A stretch of DNA of 64,000 nucleotides from Rhizobium sp. Q54. Its GTDB lineage: Bacteria; Pseudomonadota; Alphaproteobacteria; UBA2966; CAIVPW01. A program made the translations under genes and the position numbers. The notes beneath the pieces are model-generated. The model was given only the letters and a program-made list of their open reading frames with translations. It had not been told where the DNA came from and did not search any database. This document shows positions 46,699 through 53,931 of this stretch, one piece after another. The stretch spans positions 1-64,000 of the forward strand of contig CAMEYM010000013.1 of the NCBI GenBank assembly GCA_945947575.1, given 5' to 3'. Within the stretch, counting starts at the first letter, position 1. Every line of letters begins with the position of its first letter.

Positions 46699-47601
46699 CT
46701 AGGCCTTCAGGTTCTGGTTGAAGAAGTCGATCGTGCGCGTCCAGGCCTGCTTGGCCGAGGCCTCGTGATAGCGCGCGGCGTTGGTGTCGTTGTTGAAGGC
46801 GTGGTTGGCGCCCTCGTAGACGAACACCGTCACGTTCTTGCCCGCAGCCTTCGCCGCGTCGGCGTAGGCGATGTTGCCGGTGTTGGTGCCGGTGTCCAGG
46901 GAGCCGAGGTGGACCATGTGCGGCACTTTGACGTTGGCAACGTTGGCATTCCAGCCGCTGCCGCCGCCGTAGTAGGTGACGCCGGCCGCAACGTTCGCCG
47001 GAGTGTCGGCGGACGTCATGATGTCGTTGACGCGGCCACCGCCCCAGCAGAAGCCGACCACGCCGACCTTGCCGTTCGAATCGGGGCGCGCCGCAGCGAG
47101 CTTGGCGATGTTCTGCAGTTCGGCAACCGCCTTTGGCGCCTGCACCTGGCCGAAGATCTGTGCGGCTGCTTCATCGGTGCCGGGATAGCCGCCCGCCATG
47201 CTGAGCAGGTCGGTGCCGAGGGCGAGGAAGCCCTCGACGGCCATGCGCCGAGTCACGTCCTCAATGTGCGGATTCAGACCGCGGTTCTCGTGGATGACGA
47301 TGACGGTCGGCAGGCGGGTGGTGGCCGTTGCCGCGCGGGGCTTGGCGACCAAGGTCTTCACCTTGACGCCGTCGCCGCCGTCGATCTCCTCGCGCGTCAC
47401 GGTGATGCGCGCGTCATTCGGCTCGACGATGGCCGCCTTGGCGTAGTTGTTCTCGAGGAGCGGCAGCAGCGCGGACGCCGCAACGGTGCCTCCGGCCATC
47501 ATGGTGAGGCGGTCGACGAACACGCGGCGCGGCATGATGGCGTGCGTGTAGTCATGGAAGAGATCGATGTACTTCTGGTCGACCTTGATGGGTTGGGTCA
47601 T
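46699..47601 (-). CDS. dienelactone hydrolase family protein
   Basis: 300 aa. Alpha/beta hydrolase of the DLH group with nucleophile Cys in VGVVGFCWGGGRV, His in VYEGANHAFNND, and oxyanion region VIVIHENRGLNPHIEDVTRR. Residues about 23-52 (MPRRVFVDRLTMMAGG) resemble a weak Tat-like/anchor segment, but the twin-Arg consensus is incomplete. Many DLH-family proteins act on lactones or other esters; the substrate is unknown. Single-gene unit with its own terminator. Confidence 0.88.
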   Translation of the reverse strand: MTQPIKVDQKYIDLFHDYTHAIMPRRVFVDRLTMMAGGTVAASALLPLLENNYAKAAIVEPNDARITVTREEIDGGDGVKVKTLVAKPRAATATTRLPTVIVIHENRGLNPHIEDVTRRMAVEGFLALGTDLLSMAGGYPGTDEAAAQIFGQVQAPKAVAELQNIAKLAAARPDSNGKVGVVGFCWGGGRVNDIMTSADTPANVAAGVTYYGGGSGWNANVANVKVPHMVHLGSLDTGTNTGNIAYADAAKAAGKNVTVFVYEGANHAFNNDTNAARYHEASAKQAWTRTIDFFNQNLKA

Positions 47602-47756
47602 TGGCAGGAAGCCTCCCTTTGGTCCTACTGGCCCGAGACAAACGCTCCCCTCCCGGAAACGCGCTCGGCATAGTTAACGGTAGCCGGGGAAGCCTGCGCG
47701 TGTCGTTCACAAAATCGCGGCCACGCAGCCGCAAAGGCCAGCAAAACCGCTGTTGG

Positions 47757-48980
47757 CTAGGGCAGCAGCCGCTCGATGAACCCACCGCGCAGGCAGTGGT
47801 CACTCGCCATGCTCGACCCATACGCGCCCGCCGGCAGGATGGCGACCCGGTCGCCCTCGGCGAGCGGCGGCAGCAGCCGCTGCCGGGTGAAAACGTCGCC
47901 CGACTCGTTGATGTTGCCGCCGATGCTGACCCGCTCGGTCGCCATTGCCAGCGGCCGGTCGATCACCACGAACTCGAGCTCCAACCCGTAGTGCGCGGCA
48001 TAGACGTTGGCCGCCTGGCCGACGTTGAGGCCCGCCCAGCGCTCACCATTCTTGGTCCACGTTGCGGTCACCTGCGCCACCAGGATGCCGGCGGCGGCGA
48101 CCAGATGCGTACCCAACTCACAGGCGATCACCGGTCCGCCGTGTCCGAACACCTCGCCGATCGCCGCGGCCCACCGCTCGGCGCGGAGGGGATCGTCCCC
48201 CGGGCGCAGGCGACCGCCAAGACCGCCGCCGACGTTGATGCAGCGCAGGTCTGGGACGCGCGGCGCGAGGTCTGCGAGAACCCCGAGGGCACGGCGGAAA
48301 TGGACCTCGTCCTTCCCGCGTATGCCCCAGCCGAGGTGCATGTGCAGTGTGTCTACCACGAGCCCCGCGTCCTGTGCCGCGGCCAACGCCGCGCCGGCGT
48401 CCGCGGGCGACAGGCCGAGCCTGCTGTCGCCGTAGTCGGTGCGGCTGTTGACGCCGTAGCCGACGTGCACGCCCGGATCGATGCGCAAACCGACGCGCGT
48501 GCCGCGCGGCACCAGCTGCGCGTAGCGGCGCAGGGTGGGGGCGTGGTCGAAGTTGACGTGCGGACCCGAGGCGGCGAACGCACGCAGATCCGCCTCGGAG
48601 AGGGATGAAGCCGTCACGGAGATCTGCGCGGCCACGAACCCGGCGCCGCGCGCCACCGCGACCTCGCGCGGCGAGCAGGCATCGATGTCCACGCCCTCGC
48701 GACGCATCAGATCGAGAAGGGGGCCGAAGCGATTGGCCTTCATCGCGTAACAGATGCGGGTTTCTCGGAACGGTGTGAGTGCCGCGCGCACCTCGGCGAT
48801 CTGCACGCGGACGCGAGCGCCGTCATAGAGATACAGCGGTCCGTCCACCTCTGCCGCCAGCTCCGCGACGCTCTGGCCTGCCACTTCCAGTCCATTGGCG
48901 CCGACGGCGAGGGATCCGCCCATCCACCACGGCACTGTATTGGCTGCGACAGGCCCGACGTCCGGCAGCGGGGCGCTCAT
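47757..48980 (-). CDS. fold-III PLP-dependent decarboxylase, diaminopimelate-decarboxylase-like
   Basis: 407 aa. N-terminal TIM barrel with the PLP lysine in CYAMKANRFGPLL, the barrel His in DTLHMHLGWGIRG, and the phosphate-binding NVGGGLGGRL. Several substrate residues differ from true diaminopimelate decarboxylase: the EPGR loop is ELGTH, the catalytic CESGD is NESGD, and the C-terminal YN is DH (GAYGSSMASDHCLR). A different amino acid or a peptide/siderophore precursor is therefore likely. ATG 48980 overlaps the stop of the ABC exporter (ATGA), tying the two together. Confidence 0.85.
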   Translation of the reverse strand: MSAPLPDVGPVAANTVPWWMGGSLAVGANGLEVAGQSVAELAAEVDGPLYLYDGARVRVQIAEVRAALTPFRETRICYAMKANRFGPLLDLMRREGVDIDACSPREVAVARGAGFVAAQISVTASSLSEADLRAFAASGPHVNFDHAPTLRRYAQLVPRGTRVGLRIDPGVHVGYGVNSRTDYGDSRLGLSPADAGAALAAAQDAGLVVDTLHMHLGWGIRGKDEVHFRRALGVLADLAPRVPDLRCINVGGGLGGRLRPGDDPLRAERWAAAIGEVFGHGGPVIACELGTHLVAAAGILVAQVTATWTKNGERWAGLNVGQAANVYAAHYGLELEFVVIDRPLAMATERVSIGGNINESGDVFTRQRLLPPLAEGDRVAILPAGAYGSSMASDHCLRGGFIERLLP

Positions 48981-51139
48981 GCGACGCGCGCCTGCCGGCG
49001 TTGGGATTCTTTCTCGATCTGCGCGCGCAGGTCGGGACGCGTCTGCAGCAGTGCCAGGAACGGGCGGCGGCGCAGCGACAACAGCACGCTCGGCGCCAGG
49101 GTCCGCACGGTCGCCGAGCGCGGCTGGTCGTAGAGGAGGGCGGTCTCGCCGAAGTAGTCCCCGTCGCGCAGCGTCGCGATGCGCCGAGGGCCTCCAGCGT
49201 CGTCGGCGATCACCTCGAGGTCTCCGCGCGCCACGATGAAGAACCGATCGCCCGGGTCGCCCTGATGCACCACTTCGCGGCCGGCCGGATAGATCTCGGG
49301 CTGGAACTGCTGTGCCAGCAATTCAAGGATATCCGGGGCGAGACCGGCAAGCAGCGGTAGCTGCTTCAGGCGCGACGCCTCTACCGTCGCCCAGTCGCCC
49401 TCGGCGCTGACGCCGAAGCCGCTCTGCTTCGCCCACAGCTGCGCGTACAGGCTCCCCTTGCGCAGCAGCTCGTCATGGGTGCCGTGCTCGACCAGCTTGC
49501 CGCCGTCCAAGACGAAGATGCTGTCGGCGCTCGTCGTGGACGACAGGCGGTGGGTGACGGAGAGCACCGTGCGCGTGCGGCCGACGCGTTGCACCGTCTC
49601 GTTCACCGCGGCTTCGGTCGCCGGATCGAGGGCGCTAGTGGCCTCGTCGAGCACCAGTACCGATGGGTTGCGCAGGAGAGCGCGCGCAATGGCGAGGCGT
49701 TGGCGCTGGCCGCCCGACAGGCGCACGCCGCCCTCGCCGAGCATGGTGTCGAGGCCGCTGGGCAGCTTGTTGACGAGGTCCAGGAGTTCCGCATCGGCGA
49801 GCGCAACGCGCATCTCGTCGTCGGTTGCGTCTGCCTTGCCGACCCGCAGATTGGCCCGAACCGTGTCACGGAAGACGACGTTGTCCTGGAAGACGACCGC
49901 CATCTGACCGCGCAGCGACGCTTGCGTCAGTTCGCGGACGTCTCGCCCGTCCCACCGCACCGAACCGTCTTGCGCATCGAAGAAGCGCAGCACCAGGTTG
50001 AGGACGGTCGACTTGCCAGACCCGCTCGGTCCGACGAACGCGCAGTAGGAGTTGCGCGGCACGCGCAGGCTGACCTCGCGCAGGTTCGGCCGCTCCGCCG
50101 AATATCCGAACGTGACGCGATCGAGCTCGATGCCGTCGGCAAGCGGCGACGCTTCGCCGGAATTGCTGCGGTCGGCGACGGAGACCTCTTCTGCCAGGGC
50201 GTCGTCGATGCGCCCCAGGCCGGAGTCTGCTGCGATGAAGTAGGGATGCGACCACGTGATGCCGCCGACCGATGCGCTGAGGCCTGTCGATAGGGCATAG
50301 AAAGAGACGAGCGATCCGATGCTCATGTCGCCGCGGAACACCAGCAGCGAGCCCACCACCAGAATCCCCATGTTGAAGGCGAGCATGGTGAGATTCGGCG
50401 TACGCTCGACCAGGGCGCCGAGAATCTGCGCTCGCGTCGATAAGGCAAGGTAGTTGCCAAGGTTGCGACGAAAGCGTTCCAGCAGGCTGCCCTGCATGCC
50501 GAACGCCAGCACCGTCTGGTGGGCGGCGAGATCCTCGTGGACGCGTGCCGCGAATTGGGCCTGTTCCTCGCGCACGCGCCGGCTCGCCCGCAGAGCGCGG
50601 CCGCCGAGTAGCCAGGGTCCGGCGGTCGAGAGCGCCAGTCCTGCCATCGCAAGCAGCGCCAGCTTCCACTCCAGGGTGAAGAGCAACGCGCTGCTGATGC
50701 AAAGTCCGAGGGTGCCGGTGAGCGCCCACGGAATGCCGGACGCGAGACTCTGTTCCACCGCACTCAGGTCGGTGGTGAAGTGTGCGACCAGGGTGGGCGT
50801 TGCCGTCTTCGCGTGGAACCCGACGCTCTGGCGCTGCAGGCGGACATAAAGACGTTCGCGCACCCCCGCTAACAGCCTCTCGCCCAGGCGCGCGTGCAAG
50901 ACGTCGCGGCCGATCGCCACGAAGCAGTAGACGACAGCGGCGCCGACCACGCCGCCCAGTAGCGGGAGCAGCAGCGTCGCGTTGCGCGGCGTCAGAACGT
51001 CGTCGATCAGTACCTGGATGACGAGCGGCAGCAGCGCGCTTTCGAACGCGCTCGTTGCCAGGAACAACGCCGCGACAAGGAGGAACGCCCCCCAGTGCCC
51101 GCGCACAAGCGTCGGCAACCGGCGGATGAACCCAATCAT
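48977..51139 (-). CDS. ABC exporter (fused TMD-NBD) with C-terminal cyclic-nucleotide-binding domain
   Basis: 720 aa from ATG 51139; longer frames are Arg-rich and unrelated. A six-helix type I exporter domain (about 15-300) is followed by an ATPase with Walker A VGPSGSGKSTVLN, signature RLSGGQRQRLAIARALL, Walker B VLVLDEATSALDP and H-loop SVTHRLS. The last 130 residues are a Crp-type cNMP domain with GREVVHQGDPGDRFF and the intact phosphate cassette FGETALLYDQPRSATVR. Export may thus be gated by a cyclic nucleotide. Coupled by ATGA to a PLP decarboxylase. Substrate unknown. Confidence 0.92.
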   Translation of the reverse strand: MIGFIRRLPTLVRGHWGAFLLVAALFLATSAFESALLPLVIQVLIDDVLTPRNATLLLPLLGGVVGAAVVYCFVAIGRDVLHARLGERLLAGVRERLYVRLQRQSVGFHAKTATPTLVAHFTTDLSAVEQSLASGIPWALTGTLGLCISSALLFTLEWKLALLAMAGLALSTAGPWLLGGRALRASRRVREEQAQFAARVHEDLAAHQTVLAFGMQGSLLERFRRNLGNYLALSTRAQILGALVERTPNLTMLAFNMGILVVGSLLVFRGDMSIGSLVSFYALSTGLSASVGGITWSHPYFIAADSGLGRIDDALAEEVSVADRSNSGEASPLADGIELDRVTFGYSAERPNLREVSLRVPRNSYCAFVGPSGSGKSTVLNLVLRFFDAQDGSVRWDGRDVRELTQASLRGQMAVVFQDNVVFRDTVRANLRVGKADATDDEMRVALADAELLDLVNKLPSGLDTMLGEGGVRLSGGQRQRLAIARALLRNPSVLVLDEATSALDPATEAAVNETVQRVGRTRTVLSVTHRLSSTTSADSIFVLDGGKLVEHGTHDELLRKGSLYAQLWAKQSGFGVSAEGDWATVEASRLKQLPLLAGLAPDILELLAQQFQPEIYPAGREVVHQGDPGDRFFIVARGDLEVIADDAGGPRRIATLRDGDYFGETALLYDQPRSATVRTLAPSVLLSLRRRPFLALLQTRPDLRAQIEKESQRRQARVA

Positions 51140-51387
51140 GCCGGGGGGATCGCCGTTCCGGTGCGCCGGAATCTGCGCAGTGGCGCACGCGCCATGTCCG
51201 TCGCGGGCGCAGCGAACCGAAGTTTCCTGCGAGGATGGATCATGACGCCAGAGGGAACCATACCGGCGCCCGCCGCCAGATGCCATGGTGGCCGTTCGCG
51301 GCAGCCGCCGTGCGCTGCGGGCGGCTTGGCCTGGGCGAGCGCATGGGACTAACATCGCGCCCCGGGACCAGTAGGGGAGGGTTTGAG

Positions 51388-52695
51388 ATGGCGAAGACTC
51401 CGAACGAGGCGCAACCGTTCGCGGACGCCGAGCCGGTTGCGGCCAACGGCTTGCTGCATCGCCGGCTGTTCTTGAGCGGCGGCGCATTCTTTGCAGGGGC
51501 ATCAGCGCTGAGCGGTGTGCTGGGAGCTCGGCCTGCATCCGCGCAGATGGCGACCGTGCCGGATTGGCGCAAGGAGCCAGGCAAGTCGTTCACGCCCTAC
51601 GGCGTGCCGTCGCGATTCGAGGAGCCGGTGCAGCGCCTCGTCACCGTGCGCGCGCCCAGCTATCCGAGCCCCGGCGCCGGCTCGTCGCGCACTCCGTTGC
51701 ACCTGCTCGAGGGCATCATCACGCCGAGTGGCTTGCACTTCGAGCGCAGCCACAGCGGCGTGCCCGACATTGATCCCGATCGCCACCGGCTCCTGATCCA
51801 CGGCCTGGTGCGTCAGCCGCTGGTGTTCGATCTCGAATCGCTGATGCGCTACCCGCGCGTGTCGGCCATCCATTTCATCGAGTGCGCCGGCAACAGCGGC
51901 GGCGGCTGGGCCGCCCAACCGCCCGTCGGCTTCGTCGCCACGATGCACGGCCTTCTGTCGTGCTCAGAGTGGACCGGCGTGCCGCTGCACTACCTCTTGG
52001 AGGAAGCAGGCATCGATCCCAAGGCAAAGTGGATCCTGGCCGAAGGCATCGACGCCGCGGCCATGAGCCGCAGCGTTCCCCTCGACAAGTGCTTGGGCGA
52101 CGCGATGGTCGCGCTCTTCCAGAACGGCGAGCGCATCCGGCCCGAGCAGGGCTACCCCATGCGCCTGTTGCTGCCCGGGTGGGAAGGCAACATGAACGTC
52201 AAGTGGCTGCACCGCATCAAGGTGACCGAGGGCCCGACCCACACCAAGGACGAGACATCGAAGTACACGGAGCTGATGCCGGACGGAAAGTCGATGCAGT
52301 TCACCTTCCCCATGGAGGTGAAGTCGGTCATCACGCGTCCGTCCGAGGGCATCAACATGCAGGGCCCGGGGTTCTACGAGATCTCCGGGTTCGCCTGGTC
52401 GGGCAACGGCAAGATCAAGCGCGTCGACGTCTCGGCCGACGGTGGCGCCTCGTGGGCGGAGGCCGCCCTGCAGGAACCGATCGCCAGCCGCGCGCTGACG
52501 CGCTTCCGCCTGCCGTGGCAGTGGGATGGCCGTGAGGTCATTCTGCAAAGCCGCGCCACCGACGAAACCGGTGCCGTGCAGCCAACGCGCGCCGAGCTGA
52601 TCGGCTCGAAGGGCATCAAAAACGCCTACCACTACAACGGCATTACGACCTGGGAGGTCCGTGCGAGCGGACTCGTGAAGAATGTTTGGGCGTAA
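51388..52695 (+). CDS. soxC: sulfite dehydrogenase/SoxC-type molybdopterin oxidoreductase
   Basis: 435 aa from ATG 51388 with GGAGG upstream. An N-terminal LHRRLFLSGGAFFAGASALS resembles a Tat-type export signal, in keeping with a periplasmic molybdenum enzyme. Moco-binding Cys in IHFIECAGNSGGGW, and SoxC landmarks GYPMRLLLPGWEGNMNVKWL, RSVPLDKCLGDAM and TRPSEGINMQGPGFYEISGF. The C-terminal dimerisation domain begins near residue 320. Overlaps the cytochrome gene by 14 bp. The other sox genes (soxXYZAB) are absent here, so it may work as a stand-alone sulfite or sulfur-intermediate dehydrogenase. Confidence 0.9.
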   Translation: MAKTPNEAQPFADAEPVAANGLLHRRLFLSGGAFFAGASALSGVLGARPASAQMATVPDWRKEPGKSFTPYGVPSRFEEPVQRLVTVRAPSYPSPGAGSSRTPLHLLEGIITPSGLHFERSHSGVPDIDPDRHRLLIHGLVRQPLVFDLESLMRYPRVSAIHFIECAGNSGGGWAAQPPVGFVATMHGLLSCSEWTGVPLHYLLEEAGIDPKAKWILAEGIDAAAMSRSVPLDKCLGDAMVALFQNGERIRPEQGYPMRLLLPGWEGNMNVKWLHRIKVTEGPTHTKDETSKYTELMPDGKSMQFTFPMEVKSVITRPSEGINMQGPGFYEISGFAWSGNGKIKRVDVSADGGASWAEAALQEPIASRALTRFRLPWQWDGREVILQSRATDETGAVQPTRAELIGSKGIKNAYHYNGITTWEVRASGLVKNVWA

Positions 52696-53218
52696 GGTTT
52701 TGCTCGGCGGTATGACCGCCACGGCCCTCGTTGCGGCCAGCACGGCGCTCGCCGTCGATCCGCCGAAGCTCGGCCAGCCGGCGCCGGAGATGCTGATCCG
52801 GCTGTTCGACATCAGCATCCCTCCCGACGGCACCGGCCTGCCGCCCGGCCAGGCAACCGCCAAGCAGGGCGAGGCGGTGTTCATCGCGCGCTGTGCCGCG
52901 TGTCACGGCGAAAAGGGCGAGGGCGCCACCAACGATCGTCTCGCCAGCGGCGTAGGCACGCTGCAGGACGAGATTCAGACGTTCAAGACGGTCGGCAGCT
53001 ACTGGCCCTACGCGACAACCCTGTTCGACTACGTGCGCCGGGCGATGCCCTACAACGCACCTCTCTCGCTCACCGATGAGGAGGTGTACGCGGCGACTGC
53101 CTACGTCCTGTTCCTGAACCGGATCATCGGCGAGACCGACGTCATCAACGCCCAGTCCCTACCCGCGGTGAAGATGCCGAACCGCGACGCCTTCATCAAC
53201 GCCTACGCGCCGCGCTGA
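52682..53218 (+). CDS. monohaem c-type cytochrome, SoxD/SorB-like
   Basis: 178 aa with an export signal (VLLGGMTATALVAASTALAV). Haem c attachment site CAACH in VFIARCAACHGEKGEG; a methionine in RRAMPYNAPLSLTDEEV is the likely axial ligand. Longer diheme SoxD proteins have about 380 aa, so this is the shorter single-haem form. It starts inside soxC and is evidently the electron acceptor of that dehydrogenase. Confidence 0.9.
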   Translation: MFGRKVLLGGMTATALVAASTALAVDPPKLGQPAPEMLIRLFDISIPPDGTGLPPGQATAKQGEAVFIARCAACHGEKGEGATNDRLASGVGTLQDEIQTFKTVGSYWPYATTLFDYVRRAMPYNAPLSLTDEEVYAATAYVLFLNRIIGETDVINAQSLPAVKMPNRDAFINAYAPR

Positions 53219-53230
53219 TACATCAAAAAG

Positions 53231-53267
53231 GGCGGGCCGAGCTTCGTGGGCACCAGCTCGGCCCGCC
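53231..53267 (+). terminator. strong hairpin downstream of soxC-cytochrome pair
   Basis: GGCGGGCCGAGCT and AGCTCGGCCCGCC form a perfect 13-bp stem with an 11-base loop, 13 bases after the cytochrome stop. It lacks a following T-run but has A residues before it, so it may act on either strand. The next 150 bp hold nothing recognisable. Confidence 0.5.
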
Positions 53268-53423
53268 TAGTCGATCAGGGAGGATTTACCAAAGGACCAC
53301 ACAACGCGCGGACAGGAGAGCCCTCGGCCGTGACGAGGGTCCAGCATCCATCCGCTATCCACCCGCGCGCGACGCCAGGGCTGGCTTCCCACGTGGGTGA
53401 ATCTCGGAACGGGGTGTGCGTAC

Positions 53424-53678
53424 TCAACCTGCGTGTGTCTCCAGTTCGCGGGCAAATCCCGCGCCGTGCATCACCGCAATCCGTGCGGATCGCACCTGTG
53501 CCTGCCATTCGTTGAGGCGGGCGATGAAGGTGGCGAGCCGCGCTTGCGCCTCGCCGTCGTCAAATCCTTGCACGCCGGTGCCCCGGCGCGTCTCGATGGC
53601 TCGATGGCGCTCCTGATAGCGCCGCAGCTCGGCTTCGATCTCCGATTCGCAATGCTGGACGGCGCTGAGCGGGGCCAT
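53424..53678 (-). CDS. small helical protein downstream of nrdJ (second)
   Basis: 84 aa from ATG 53678, two bases after the preceding stop. Mostly helical and charged: HCESEIEAELRRYQERHRAI, then FDDGEAQARLATFIARLNEW. No signal peptide or membrane helix. Not recognised as any family. Its tight spacing behind the 80-aa protein and nrdJ makes it part of the ribonucleotide reductase operon. Confidence 0.6.
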   Translation of the reverse strand: MAPLSAVQHCESEIEAELRRYQERHRAIETRRGTGVQGFDDGEAQARLATFIARLNEWQAQVRSARIAVMHGAGFARELETHAG

Positions 53679-53680
53679 CG

Positions 53681-53923
53681 CTATGCCGCCCTCGCGCGGC
53701 TGCGCGCCAAGACTTGGGCGATGACGGTGCGCAGGTCGGCGACCTGATCCATCAACCCACCAATCTGGTCGGACAGCCGGCGATGTTCGGCGAAGTCCTC
53801 GCCGCTGGCCTGATTGCGGGCGATGCGGGAGCTGACCTCTGCCAGCCGGCTTTCTGGTTCGCACATGTCGCGCGTCAACGCATCGACACGATCAAGCAGG
53901 CCGGCGAGGGAGTCGCTCCGCAT
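53681..53923 (-). CDS. small coiled-coil protein downstream of nrdJ (first)
   Basis: 80 aa from ATG 53923 with AGGA upstream, eight bases after the nrdJ stop. Two heptad-like helices, LAGLLDRVDALTRDMCEPES and LSDQIGGLMDQVADLRTVIA, suggest a helical hairpin or dimeric coiled coil. No family recognised. Coupled with the next small gene (two bases between stop and start). Confidence 0.62.
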   Translation of the reverse strand: MRSDSLAGLLDRVDALTRDMCEPESRLAEVSSRIARNQASGEDFAEHRRLSDQIGGLMDQVADLRTVIAQVLARSRARAA

Positions 53924-53931
53924 CGGGGTCC

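Noticed and set aside
51140-51538. N-terminal extension of the cNMP-domain ABC exporter
   Set aside because: Arg/Pro/Ser-rich sequence with no exporter features. The first transmembrane domain starts right after ATG 51139.
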